Assembly: GCA_905235155.1 (NCBI GenBank) | Contig: CAJOKJ010000023.1 | Span: forward strand, 1 to 43,070 | Direction of reading: 5' to 3' | Length of the DNA: 43,070 nt | DNA from: Candidatus Gastranaerophilales bacterium | GTDB taxonomy: Bacteria; Cyanobacteriota; Vampirovibrionia; Gastranaerophilales; Gastranaerophilaceae | Part shown: one piece after another, positions 1-7,074 of the stretch | Layout of the letters: each line of letters begins with the position of its first letter | Position numbering within the stretch: the stretch's first letter is position 1 | Program-made: the position numbers and the translations under genes | Notes under the pieces: model-generated | The model's database searches: none | Told to the model about the DNA's origin: nothing | The model's input: the letters and a program-made list of their open reading frames with translations, nothing else

Positions 1-1
1 A

Positions 2-427
2 AGTAACACTGTATTTATTTGGCATTCAGAATTCGGCGAACACACATGCGATAATTGTGCATCGTTAGATGGCACACAATTTACATTGTAAGATGATATA
101 CCTGATTCTTTGCATCCAAATTGTAAATGCTATATTGAAATAGTTGAATTTTGTGGCGATGGTAATGGTGAAGGTGATGGAAATGGCGAAATAAGAGATA
201 ATAAAAATCCAGAAAATAAAAATACTACTCATAATGTAGAACAACGACATCCTAATCCAATGTCTGACTCACAACCAACACCTCGACAACAAAAATGGAT
301 AATGCCATGTACTGGAACGATTGTAGGACATTATGGAGAACAAAGAAGTACGCATGTTCATAATGGAATTGATATAGCAGTTCCTGTTGGTACTCCTGTA
401 AATCCGAATATATATGTTAATTATTAA
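2..427 (+). pseudogene. Broken phage head gene, MuF domain plus M23-like segment (5' end outside window)
   Basis: The reading frame enters from the left edge and contains the typical end of a phage Mu gpF-like head-morphogenesis domain: a CxxC pair followed by LDGTQF, then HPNCKC. A TAA at 89-91 interrupts it in frame between these two halves; one base change (AAG to TAA) would explain it. Downstream, after a Gly/Asp/Asn-rich linker, comes a start of an M23/LysM-type metallopeptidase (HNGIDIAVPVGTPV), which stops abruptly at 427 before the rest of that domain. So the gene has both a nonsense mutation and a lost 3' end. MuF proteins are minor capsid proteins and often carry variable C-terminal enzyme or toxin domains. 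Its 3' end overlaps the convergent gene at 417-926. An internal TTG at 110 could restart translation, but that product would lack half of the MuF motif. Confidence 0.7.
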
Positions 428-926
428 CAGAACGATATTTTTCAGCTTGTTGAATATATTTGTTAACGACTTTAATTTTTTTATTTTCATAAAGTAGAAT
501 TTTATTCAATTTATCTCTGTTTACGTTATTGTCTATAAAATATTGGGATAAAATATCGTCAATAGGATTTACGCTATCTGTTCCTAATGGTTTATATTTT
601 ATCCCTAAATATTTTTCATTAGTAACTTGTAGTAATTTTCCATATAAATCTAAATCTGCGGATGGGATGTTAGTTTCTGAAATAAGTGCTAATTTTATGT
701 AATCTTCAGTATTATAACCATATTTATAAATCTTGTTTTTTAATAATTCAGCATCTTTTACCATATCATCAATATTTTTGATTATATGCGGATATTCTTT
801 ATTTATAATTTGTTCAATTTCGTATTTATATTGTTTACTTAGATTTTGAGGAATTGGCTTATATTCTGCAAAAGCAAAATCACAGAATACAAAGATTAAA
901 CAAAGAACTAAAAATGAATTTTTCAT
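417..926 (-). CDS. Exported protein of unknown function (169 aa)
   Basis: I do not recognise this family. The first 20 residues form a clear signal peptide (basic MKN, hydrophobic core, cleavage after AFA). The mature part is about 150 residues, hydrophilic, Lys/Tyr/Asn-rich and predicted mostly helical, with no cysteines and no known catalytic motif. It is transcribed from its own promoter (TTGACA/TAAAAT, the -10 six bases before ATG) and has no ribosome binding site, so a leaderless message is likely. It lies inside phage debris and converges on the truncated MuF gene. An accessory cargo or immunity role is possible but not shown. Confidence 0.75.
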   Translation of the reverse strand: MKNSFLVLCLIFVFCDFAFAEYKPIPQNLSKQYKYEIEQIINKEYPHIIKNIDDMVKDAELLKNKIYKYGYNTEDYIKLALISETNIPSADLDLYGKLLQVTNEKYLGIKYKPLGTDSVNPIDDILSQYFIDNNVNRDKLNKILLYENKKIKVVNKYIQQAEKYRSVNN

Positions 927-932
927 AGTATT

Positions 933-960
933 ATTTTACAGTTGTTTTAATTAGTGTCAA
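933..960 (-). promoter_or_regulatory. Promoter of the exported protein gene, leaderless type
   Basis: On the minus strand TTGACA (960-955), 16-base spacer, TAAAAT (938-933), then six bases and the ATG at 926. The expected transcription start falls on the A of ATG. No Shine-Dalgarno sequence is present. Confidence 0.6.
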
Positions 961-997
961 TACTCAAAAAGTATATTAACCAGAAGCTATACCTTTC

Positions 998-1336
998 CTA
1001 AATAGGATTAAATATCAGTATAACCATAATAAATGCTGAAATAAAAGACATAAATATTGCAAAAAGATTAAATAGCAATATAATCCAGTCTTTTTTAGTT
1101 TTATTTTTGGTAACTATTTTAAAAATAAATGTAGTAATCAATACAAGAATTCCTATTATCAAAATTATAAAAAATAAAATTGATAAAGAGAAAAATATGC
1201 TGGTTATTAATAAATGGAGGTTTTCATCATGTAAAAAAATTATAAAACTTGTCGTTAAAAAAACAAATGACAATATACCGGAAATGGTTGCTGAAATTGC
1301 TGTTATAATAAAACATTTGTCGATTTTGTTTAGCAT
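998..1336 (-). CDS. Small membrane protein, MLNKIDKCF family, copy 1 (112 aa)
   Basis: Unknown function. The protein has about three to four hydrophobic segments with a short cytoplasmic-looking basic loop TKNKTKKDWI near residue 80. It is a paralogue of the gene at 1875-2195: both start MLNKIDKCF, both have the TKNK-x-KKDWIILLFN loop, and the DNA around their starts and promoters is almost identical for about 45 bases. Two copies on the same strand flank a third membrane-protein gene, which points to a local duplication. Small multi-spanning proteins inside phage cargo are often immunity or membrane-stress proteins, but nothing here proves that. Confidence 0.7.
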   Translation of the reverse strand: MLNKIDKCFIITAISATISGILSFVFLTTSFIIFLHDENLHLLITSIFFSLSILFFIILIIGILVLITTFIFKIVTKNKTKKDWIILLFNLFAIFMSFISAFIMVILIFNPI

Positions 1337-1342
1337 AGGATT

Positions 1343-1351
1343 ATTATAGCA
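1343..1351 (-). promoter_or_regulatory. Extended -10 promoter of membrane protein copy 1
   Basis: Minus strand TGC-TATAAT, with TATAAT at 1348-1343 and six bases to the ATG at 1336. No good -35 and no ribosome binding site. The same element is repeated at 2202-2210. Confidence 0.55.
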
Positions 1352-1407
1352 TTAAATGAATAATACTTTTATTGCCTAATTATAAAAAATAGTTTAATAT
1401 AAAATTT

Positions 1408-1899
1408 ATGAAAGAAAAATTATTTGAAATTATCGAAATAATAGTTTTTTTAGTAATTACATTAGCAAATTTAATTTTCTTGTTATTCATGTGTTTTCAT
1501 GTAGGTATAGTATCGCTTACTGCATTTATTACGCAAAATGTAGATATACAAATTTTGTTTTTTGCAATATTTTCTGTTTTTTTAGGCATAATTTTTATAA
1601 TATTGATATTTTACAAAATGAACTTGTTAAATAAAAATATATTAATGTTACTATTTTTAATTTTACAATTTGGGTTTATATTTTTTTCTTTAAAATTACC
1701 ATCAATAAATAAAATTAATCAAATCGATTCTTGTCTTGATAGAGGCTATTGTTGGGATTATATTCGCAACAAATGTGAAAAAAGTAATCAGGGATTTTGC
1801 ATAAAAAACAGTCAAGAGTGTATTGATAGAAATGGACTTTGGGAAAAAGAAAAACAGTATTGTATATTTAATGATTATAATGTTAATGCAGCCAAATAG
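1408..1899 (+). CDS. Membrane protein with Cys-rich C-terminal tail (163 aa)
   Basis: Unknown function. Residues 1-100 hold about three strongly hydrophobic segments. The last 60 residues form a polar domain with seven cysteines (CLDRGYCWDY, NKCEKS, GFC, ECID, YCIF). Such a spacing suggests disulfides or a small metal-binding fold outside the membrane. It is expressed toward the convergent paralogue gene at 1875-2195 and overlaps its 3' end by 25 bases. TAATAT ends seven bases before the ATG and no ribosome binding site is visible, so this gene too may be leaderless. Confidence 0.65.
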   Translation: MKEKLFEIIEIIVFLVITLANLIFLLFMCFHVGIVSLTAFITQNVDIQILFFAIFSVFLGIIFIILIFYKMNLLNKNILMLLFLILQFGFIFFSLKLPSINKINQIDSCLDRGYCWDYIRNKCEKSNQGFCIKNSQECIDRNGLWEKEKQYCIFNDYNVNAAK

Positions 1900-2195
1900 A
1901 AACAAAGTAAAACAACGCCAAAAAATAATATTGAAATTATATTGAATAATATTATTATCCAATCTTTTTTATATTTATTTTTTGTGCTGATTTTTATAAT
2001 AAATGTAATAATTTGTGTGATAAATAATATCGGTACAATAATAAGATAATTAAACACAGAAGTAACAAAAAACATTGAAAATAAAATTTCAATGTCATAT
2101 TTTATTAGAGTAATTATTGCTAAAATTGGCAATGTAAAGCATAAAGTTAGCATTATCAAAGATAATAAAAAACATTTGTCAATTTTGTTTAGCAT
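1875..2195 (-). CDS. Small membrane protein, MLNKIDKCF family, copy 2 (106 aa)
   Basis: Paralogue of the gene at 998-1336, with the same N-terminus (MLNKIDKCF), the same hydrophobic layout and the same basic loop TKNKYKKDWIIILFN. The two have diverged more in the central membrane segments than at the ends. The 3' end overlaps the convergent Cys-rich membrane-protein gene. Function unknown; the conserved ends suggest that the loop and N-terminus are what selection keeps. Confidence 0.7.
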   Translation of the reverse strand: MLNKIDKCFLLSLIMLTLCFTLPILAIITLIKYDIEILFSMFFVTSVFNYLIIVPILFITQIITFIIKISTKNKYKKDWIIILFNIISILFFGVVLLCFYLAALTL

Positions 2196-2201
2196 AGGAT
2201 T

Positions 2202-2210
2202 ATTATAGCA
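2202..2210 (-). promoter_or_regulatory. Extended -10 promoter of membrane protein copy 2
   Basis: Minus strand TGC-TATAAT with TATAAT at 2207-2202, six bases before the ATG at 2195. It is identical in layout to the copy 1 promoter, showing that the duplication included the promoter. Confidence 0.55.
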
Positions 2211-2222
2211 TTAAAGTAACAG

Positions 2223-2256
2223 ACGGCGGTCGGGGTTTACCCCGACCGCCGTTTTT
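2223..2256 (+). terminator. Strong hairpin with T-tract just upstream of terL
   Basis: A perfect 13-bp GC-rich stem (2223-2235 with 2240-2252), loop TTTA, followed by five T. It is a classic intrinsic terminator on the plus strand. It ends only about 20 bases before the terL start codon, so terL either has no upstream transcription or the hairpin insulates it from the cargo genes to the left. Confidence 0.85.
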
Positions 2257-2277
2257 CATTGTTTGGGAGGACAAAAA

Positions 2278-3571
2278 ATGGAAAAATATAATATTAATTA
2301 CACACTTTTAAAAGCACAGAGAGAATTTTTGGAAATTCCGCACGATTACAGTATTGATGTTGCCGTTTATCAAGGCGGTTACGGCAGTGGAAAAACCTTT
2401 TGCGGTTCACTTTTGGGAATTTTATTATGCCTAAAATATCCGGGGATAAGAGGACTTGTAGGGGCACAGACTTACACTCTTGTAAGGGATACAACGCTAA
2501 AAACATATTTTGAGCATTTGGACAATATGGGATTTGTTGAAGGTAAAGATTACGAATGGTCTACCTCTTTACAATCATTGAAATTTAAAAATAAATCAGA
2601 AATTTTATTTAAGCATTTTGACGAACCTAATCATTTAAAATCATTGAATTTGGGATTTGTTGAGATAGAAGAAATGTCAGAAGTCCCTTTTGATACGTTC
2701 AAAATGCTTCTTGCACGTATGCGTCAGAGGGTTTTGCCGTCTTGGAAAAATTTTAAATACAGAATTTTTGGTCATACCAATCCGGAAATGGTTTATAACA
2801 CATTTATTAAAGACCCATTGCCTAATTACAGGCTTATCACAGCACCTACAACTCAAAACATCTTTTTGCCGGAGGGATTTTGTGAGGAGTTAAAAAAACT
2901 TTATGACGAAGATTATTACAGAATTTGTGTTTTAGCAGAAAACGGTCATTACACATCAGGTCTTGTTGTAAAAGATTTTACCGACAAAAACGTTATTTGA
3001 CGTTAAATATCAGCCTGAACTTGATATGCATATATCCTGCGATTTCAATGTTGACCCTATGTGCTGGGTGTTGGCTCATAAAACAGATGATAAGGTATTT
3101 TATTTTGATGAAATTGCAATGGAAAACACAACAACCGCAAAGGCTTGTGAAGAAGTTATGCGAAGATATCCGAAACATAAAGGGCAAATTATAATAAATG
3201 GCGATGCTTCAGGCGATAACCGAAGTTGCACAAGTGAATTTACAAATTATGTAATTATAAAGAAAAAATTTCTTGAATTTGGCTATGACGTGGACATAAA
3301 GATAAAAGCATTCAATCCGCCTATTAAAAACAGGATTATGGCATTTAATTCAAAAATTCATAACGCAAACGATAATATTTCGCTTTTTGTAAGTCCAAAA
3401 TGTGAAAAATTACTGTATAACATTTATAACTTGAAGTATATAGAGGGTTCTTCAAGAATTGATGTGCCGAGTTACAGACAGATAAAGCAGTCAAAGGAAC
3501 TAAAATATCTCATGCACCCTCTTGATGCTGCATCATACCTTGTTGATTATTACTGGCCGATAAGTTTATAA
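2278..3571 (+). pseudogene. terL: Phage terminase large subunit, frameshifted (terL)
   Basis: The first part (2278-3000) carries the packaging ATPase: Walker A GGYGSGKT near residue 35 and a Walker B-like VEIEEM segment. The second part (3026-3571, frame +1 relative to the first) carries the RNase H-like nuclease: CDFNVDP, INGDASGDNRS and the C-terminal HPLDAASYLVDYY. Joined, they read DKNV-FDVKYQPELDMHISCDF without a gap, so the break lies near 2995-2998 in an ATTTGA stretch; one extra or two missing bases explain it. Start chosen at 2278 because GGGAGG lies 8 bases upstream; the in-frame TTG at 2263 would overlap that site. Together with the broken MuF gene this marks a dead prophage, unless the shift is an assembly error. 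Confidence 0.85.
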
Positions 3572-3591
3572 CAAAAAAGAAAGGAAAAATT

Positions 3592-4209
3592 ATGACAAAA
3601 TTTAAAAATTATTTTAATGCAATTTCTGGTGACGGCAAAATTTTTTCAAGAGAAGATATTGCAAATATGACAAATACAGAGTACAAAAATGATGAAAAAG
3701 CAATAAACTATCAACTGACAAATATTGGTATCCCGACCAATAAAGAATTGATGAACAGCGATAATGTTTTGTATGTAAAATCATATACAAAAGACGACGG
3801 CACACACGTTAAGGCTCATTATCGTTCAAAACCTGATAAATTATTGACAAATAATTTGAATTATAAAGCAGATGATAATAACAAACAAAATGTATCAACA
3901 TTTAAAGAGGAATTATTATCTATAAATGCTGGTAAAAATCGAACTCGTCCTGATGCGAAGGAGTTAATGGATATATTTATTTTAGGCATAGAAAATGCAC
4001 CTAAGAATGATAAATATACTGTAATTCCCAAAAGCAAAACAAAAAGTATAAATAATGCATTAAGAATAAACAATTCAATGTCATTAAAAATAGAAAATGA
4101 TTGGGGTGGTGTAAGATTTGCAGAAGATAGCAGATTAAGCAAAAATTTATCAAATTCTAAACAATTACAACAACAAGTTAAAGATTATTGCCAAAAACAT
4201 AAAAATTAG
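3592..4209 (+). CDS. Phage-associated protein of unknown function (205 aa)
   Basis: Not recognised as a named family. The N-terminal 45 residues (IFSREDIANMT, AINYQL, IGIPTN) look like a conserved module, followed by YTKDDGTHVKAHYRS, a motif of the YxRxDGTxVxxHxR type that recurs as a linker in bacterial secreted and phage proteins. The last 100 residues are Lys/Asn-rich and probably variable. A good ribosome binding site (AAGAAAGGA) precedes the ATG, and the gene follows terL by 20 bases, so it belonged to the same late phage operon. The layout, conserved front and variable rear, would fit a phage protein with exchangeable tips, but that is inference. Confidence 0.6.
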   Translation: MTKFKNYFNAISGDGKIFSREDIANMTNTEYKNDEKAINYQLTNIGIPTNKELMNSDNVLYVKSYTKDDGTHVKAHYRSKPDKLLTNNLNYKADDNNKQNVSTFKEELLSINAGKNRTRPDAKELMDIFILGIENAPKNDKYTVIPKSKTKSINNALRINNSMSLKIENDWGGVRFAEDSRLSKNLSNSKQLQQQVKDYCQKHKN

Positions 4210-4490
4210 ATAACGAAACTCGTATAGGTATAGAATTGACGGAAGATAAAATTTTACACTATTCAATCGGACACGGAACAATACTCAATCCGTCAATAGA
4301 CAAAAACGGAAACTTTAGCGGATTATTGTTTGATAAATATGATTTTGAATCGCAATATTTAAAATACAAAGAAAAATATTCAAAGGTTGCATTTTATAAT
4401 GAATTTGCTTATGCTTATCAACAATACAATAAGATAAATAATTATAATAAAAATTACTATTTATTGATACCGATAAAATTTAAGTTATAA
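4203..4490 (+). pseudogene. Orphan C-terminal fragment with SIGHGTILNP motif
   Basis: An open frame bounded by a TAA at 4200-4202 and lacking any ATG start; TTG at 4236 is the only weak candidate. The translated segment has HYSIGHGTILNPSIDKNG, GLLFDKYDFE and ends YYLLIPIKFKL. The dense motif content and lack of a start suggest the 3' end of a longer gene. The same motif recurs at 5065-5115. It directly overlaps the end of the preceding phage-like gene in another frame and stops 8 bases before the next gene. I read it as a displaced C-terminal domain left after recombination. Confidence 0.5.
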
Positions 4491-4491
4491 T
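4464..4491 (+). promoter_or_regulatory. Promoter of the 188-aa membrane protein, leaderless type
   Basis: TTGATA (4464-4469), 16-base spacer, TATAAT (4486-4491), six bases, ATG at 4498. The promoter lies inside the 3' end of the orphan fragment, so the next gene is independently expressed. No ribosome binding site. Confidence 0.65.
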
Positions 4492-4497
4492 TATACT

Positions 4498-5064
4498 ATG
4501 ATAAAATATTTTATAAAAAACAGTATTTTGGTACTAATTTCTAATGTTTTAGTTGCTACGTCTTTTTTATTTGAGTTTTATTTTGCATTGCTTATGATAA
4601 TTTCAATTTCAGATGCTATATTTTTGTTTGGTGCTGTTTTTTTGCTTGTAGCATTAATTTTTATAGGAAAATTTACTATATTACCTGTTGTGTATGATTT
4701 CATACTGAAAAGTTCAAGAAGTGTGGTTTCTTTAAAAATGATAAGTAAATTAAAAAAATCATCTTTAATAAAAATTATAATAATGATAATATTAACTTTG
4801 TTTCCGGTATTTTTTAATAAAATTAAATTAACAAATATACTTACACATATAATATGGTCATTATTATTTGGTATATTAGGCAGTTATATATTTTTATTTT
4901 TGTATTGGTGTATAAAAGATAAATTTAGTGAAAATCATTTTATACAGAAATTGTTAGATATAATGATAAACAAATATACATGTATATTTTCTATAATAGC
5001 AATTCTTTTAGGTTATATAGTGATTATAATAATGGTAATTTCATCAAATTTTAATAAAATTTAG
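4498..5064 (+). CDS. Multi-spanning membrane protein of unknown function (188 aa)
   Basis: Five or so hydrophobic segments (about residues 5-30, 35-60, 90-105, 118-140, 160-183), separated by short Lys/Ser-rich loops. No motif I recognise. It has its own strong promoter and is flanked on both sides by pieces coding for the SIGHGTI motif (4203-4490 and 5065-5115). That arrangement, toxin-tip-like fragment then a membrane protein with an own promoter, is what an orphan toxin/immunity cassette looks like, so an immunity role is a reasonable hypothesis but unproven. Confidence 0.65.
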   Translation: MIKYFIKNSILVLISNVLVATSFLFEFYFALLMIISISDAIFLFGAVFLLVALIFIGKFTILPVVYDFILKSSRSVVSLKMISKLKKSSLIKIIIMIILTLFPVFFNKIKLTNILTHIIWSLLFGILGSYIFLFLYWCIKDKFSENHFIQKLLDIMINKYTCIFSIIAILLGYIVIIIMVISSNFNKI

Positions 5065-5115
5065 AACGGTTTACATTGGTCAATCGGACACGGAACAATA
5101 TTAAATCTGACATAA
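5065..5115 (+). pseudogene. Second SIGHGTI fragment (remnant)
   Basis: Directly after the stop codon of the membrane-protein gene the DNA reads NGLHWSIGHGTILNLT and then TAA. About 33 of its bases match 4258-4291 closely. It has no start and no upstream domain, so it is a scrap of another copy of the same C-terminal region. Confidence 0.5.
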
Positions 5116-5164
5116 AGTGTCAGTTAAATAAACTAATCGGCGGGTGCTTTGTGCCCGCCGATTA
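5107..5164 (+). other. Two adjacent hairpins
   Basis: First hairpin CTGACA-taaag-TGTCAG (5107-5123); second an 11-bp stem (5134-5144 with 5154-5164) with a 9-base loop. Neither is followed by a T-tract on the plus strand, so they are not typical terminators. They precede the holin-like gene much as the hairpin at 2223 precedes terL. Confidence 0.45.
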
Positions 5165-5191
5165 TATGTGAAAAAAGAAAGGATAAAAATT

Positions 5192-5422
5192 ATGGAACAC
5201 TTATTACAGTATTCACCGATAATTATTGTTGTTGTGATGTATTTAATTCAACAACGAATAATTGTTACACCCGAACAATTAGAGAAAAAACACAGAGAAA
5301 TTTTAGAAGATGTAGAAAATCGATTTGCATCTTTAAGCACAGTCAAAGACCTAAAAGAACAGGTTTCTGATATGAAAGAAAAAATTGACAGAATTTACGA
5401 GTGTATTATTGCGGTTAAATAG
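5192..5422 (+). CDS. Holin-like small phage protein, one TM plus coiled coil (76 aa)
   Basis: One N-terminal membrane segment (YSPIIIVVVMYLI) followed by about 50 charged residues with heptad spacing (VENRFASLSTVKDLKEQV). This architecture is common for small phage proteins near lysis or tail genes. Start placed at ATG 5192 because GAAAGGA lies 9 bases upstream; the longer frame from 5144 would run through a hairpin. A true holin role is uncertain. Confidence 0.6.
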   Translation: MEHLLQYSPIIIVVVMYLIQQRIIVTPEQLEKKHREILEDVENRFASLSTVKDLKEQVSDMKEKIDRIYECIIAVK

Positions 5423-5476
5423 TGAATGGTGAGTAGTGAATTGTCCTTGCGAGTAAAACGAGGCAATCTATTATGA

Positions 5477-5632
5477 TTATTTTATGTAGTTGCTTAATTT
5501 ACGTTTAATAAATAAGAGTTCTTCTTTTGTAAGATATTTTGCTATGCGTGAAAATTCGTACATGATATCATCGTCTGAATACATGCCGCATTCAACTTTT
5601 TTAATCCACTCATTTACTTCTTTTGTAATCAT
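5477..5632 (-). CDS. Small protein of unknown function (51 aa)
   Basis: A short ORF (MITKEVNEWIKKVECGMYSD..., ending RKLSNYIK) with predicted helices and an even mix of charges. Its reality is supported by a perfect TATAAT (5644-5639) lying six bases before the ATG, the same spacing as in the other leaderless genes of this window. It may be an antitoxin-like or regulatory mini-protein, but no family is recognised. Confidence 0.5.
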   Translation of the reverse strand: MITKEVNEWIKKVECGMYSDDDIMYEFSRIAKYLTKEELLFIKRKLSNYIK

Positions 5633-5638
5633 AATCTT

Positions 5639-5644
5639 ATTATA
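5639..5644 (-). promoter_or_regulatory. -10 element of the 51-aa ORF
   Basis: Minus strand TATAAT, six bases before the ATG at 5632. No clear -35. Confidence 0.45.
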
Positions 5645-5708
5645 CACAATATTTTGACTTTAAAAAAAATATTCTTATAAAAATAGATATGAATGAGAGA
5701 AGTGAAAT

Positions 5709-6344
5709 ATGATAGAAAAACTAAAAGAAATTTTTAAACTGAATAGTAAAAAAAATGAGCCAAACATTTATGCACAGATAGATGAAATGTTTGATACGCT
5801 CGGTGTTGACGAAATAAGTGTTATTGTCGGAGAAGATTTAGTTTTATTTGCAGAAGAAATTTGTGGAAAAATCAGCGAACTTCGCAAAAAAATTAAAGAC
5901 CAAACAGGTCTTATAATTCCGGCAGTAAGAGTTATTGATGATGCTTCATATCAGGAAAATGAATATCAATTAAAACTTCGTGGAAAATCCGTGTATACAG
6001 GTTATACTGTTCCAAAGACCGATTATGCTTCAAACGAAATAACTCGTAATTTAGAACAAGTATGTATGGATAATTTAGATATTGTTTTAACCAATGAAAT
6101 GGTTGAAAAATATATTGAGTTTGTACAACGCAATAACGGTTGGCTTGTATGGTATTTGGCAAGACTTATTCCAACAACAGGTATAAAAGTAATTCTTGCT
6201 GATTTAATCAGAAACGGTAAATCAATAAAAGATATAAACCTAATTTTTGAAAAAATTTGTGAGCAAGCAACAAAAGCAAGAGATATCTATACAATTCCGG
6301 ATGTACACAAGATAGCCGAAACTTTAAATGTAGAATTGAAATAA
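5709..6344 (+). CDS. Orphan soluble FlhA C-terminal-domain homologue (211 aa)
   Basis: Residues 38-190 align with the cytoplasmic domain of FlhA, including the true FlhA encoded at 29917-32022. VGEDLVLFAEE matches LGYRLVPLLQ; LIIPAVRVIDD matches IVLPSIRVKDN; ENEYQLKLRGKSVYTGY matches PNTYQIKLKGVPIEAGE; and NLDIVLTNEMVEKYIEFV and GKSIKDINLIFEKI match the later helical subdomains. The eight-helix membrane part is absent, and so is a stretch of about 40 residues that in FlhA contains PAFGIPAIWI. In flagellar export this domain forms the nonameric ring that docks chaperone-substrate complexes. Here it is soluble and sits among phage remnants, with a fair ribosome binding site (GAGAGAAG). It could be a decoy, a modified docking platform, or an unrelated use of the fold. 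Confidence 0.7.
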   Translation: MIEKLKEIFKLNSKKNEPNIYAQIDEMFDTLGVDEISVIVGEDLVLFAEEICGKISELRKKIKDQTGLIIPAVRVIDDASYQENEYQLKLRGKSVYTGYTVPKTDYASNEITRNLEQVCMDNLDIVLTNEMVEKYIEFVQRNNGWLVWYLARLIPTTGIKVILADLIRNGKSIKDINLIFEKICEQATKARDIYTIPDVHKIAETLNVELK

Positions 6345-6360
6345 AATAGTAAATTGTTAA

Positions 6361-6615
6361 ATAGAAACAGTTGATACAAGTAAAAATAATAACTTGCAAA
6401 AGCTGGCAGAAGATAAATTATACGAATTAAACCGAATAACAGAAGAAAGAAGTCTTGAGTTATTAGGTGATTATCGGATATCAAAAGGCAAATTGATTGA
6501 TTTTACTAATTCTGATTATGGTTTGAGTGGTACATATCTTGTAACAAGTGCAACACACGAAATAGACAGGCAAAAAGAACTTGTAAAAGTTTCTATTTCA
6601 AAATATGAAAGATAA
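6361..6615 (+). pseudogene. 3' fragment of a phage tail/baseplate hub gene (XkdQ-like)
   Basis: The frame is closed by a TAA at 6358 and lacks a real start. It codes for VDTSKNNNLQKLAEDKL then ISKGKLIDFTNSDYGLSG and ends ATHEIDRQKELVKVSISKYE. This is the typical end of the XkdQ/gpD-type tail hub proteins of myophages. Only the last 80 residues or so survive. A second phage relic separate from terL. Confidence 0.55.
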
Positions 6616-6900
6616 TTATTTGCTAATTATTTTATAATCATCGGGCTTTTTGTTTAAGTCATAGGGTACTATAACCTCTCTGCCATATGCTCCTAAAGGT
6701 GCGTCATAATATCCATAAGTGCCGTCTTTGTTGACATGCAAATATTTTTTATCATAATCAGCTTCAAGTTTTTTTCTTAAAGCAATATTATAAGACACAT
6801 CATAAACTATCGGCTTACTGTTTGGATCATAATTAGGTGCTGAAAAAGCCGTTTGTGATGTTAAAAATAATATTAAAAATAATAAATACCAATTCTTCAT
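6616..6900 (-). CDS. Small exported protein of unknown function (94 aa)
   Basis: Signal peptide MKNWYLLFLILFLTSQTAFS then a mature part of about 75 residues rich in Tyr/Asp/Lys (YDPNSKPIVYDVSYN, KDGTYGYYDAPLGAYGRE). No known family. Start placed at ATG 6900, where the signal peptide begins; the frame extends 6 codons further upstream. The gene directly abuts the tail-gene fragment. The layout is like the 169-aa exported protein at 417-926, though sequences differ. Confidence 0.65.
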   Translation of the reverse strand: MKNWYLLFLILFLTSQTAFSAPNYDPNSKPIVYDVSYNIALRKKLEADYDKKYLHVNKDGTYGYYDAPLGAYGREVIVPYDLNKKPDDYKIISK

Positions 6901-7015
6901 ACACTCATTATTTATCATTTTTCAGAAAAAAACAAGTGTATAAAAAAAATTTTGTAAAAGTTTGTGTTGATATATGTTATGAAAGTAAAAGCCATAAGCG
7001 TATTTGTGTATACAT

Positions 7016-7052
7016 AAAACGGTCATTGTCTTTTGACAATGACCGTTTTTTT
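7016..7052. terminator. Bidirectional terminator
   Basis: 15-bp perfect stem (7016-7030 with 7035-7049), loop TTTT, A-run on the left and T-run on the right. It lies just past the stop of the Q-rich gene on the minus strand and probably ends that transcript. Confidence 0.8.
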
Positions 7053-7074
7053 GTTTTTTCACTACTGCTACAAA

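Noticed and set aside
2990-3030. Programmed frameshift in terL
   Set aside because: No slippery heptamer or downstream pseudoknot is visible, and neighbouring phage genes are also broken, so decay is simpler.
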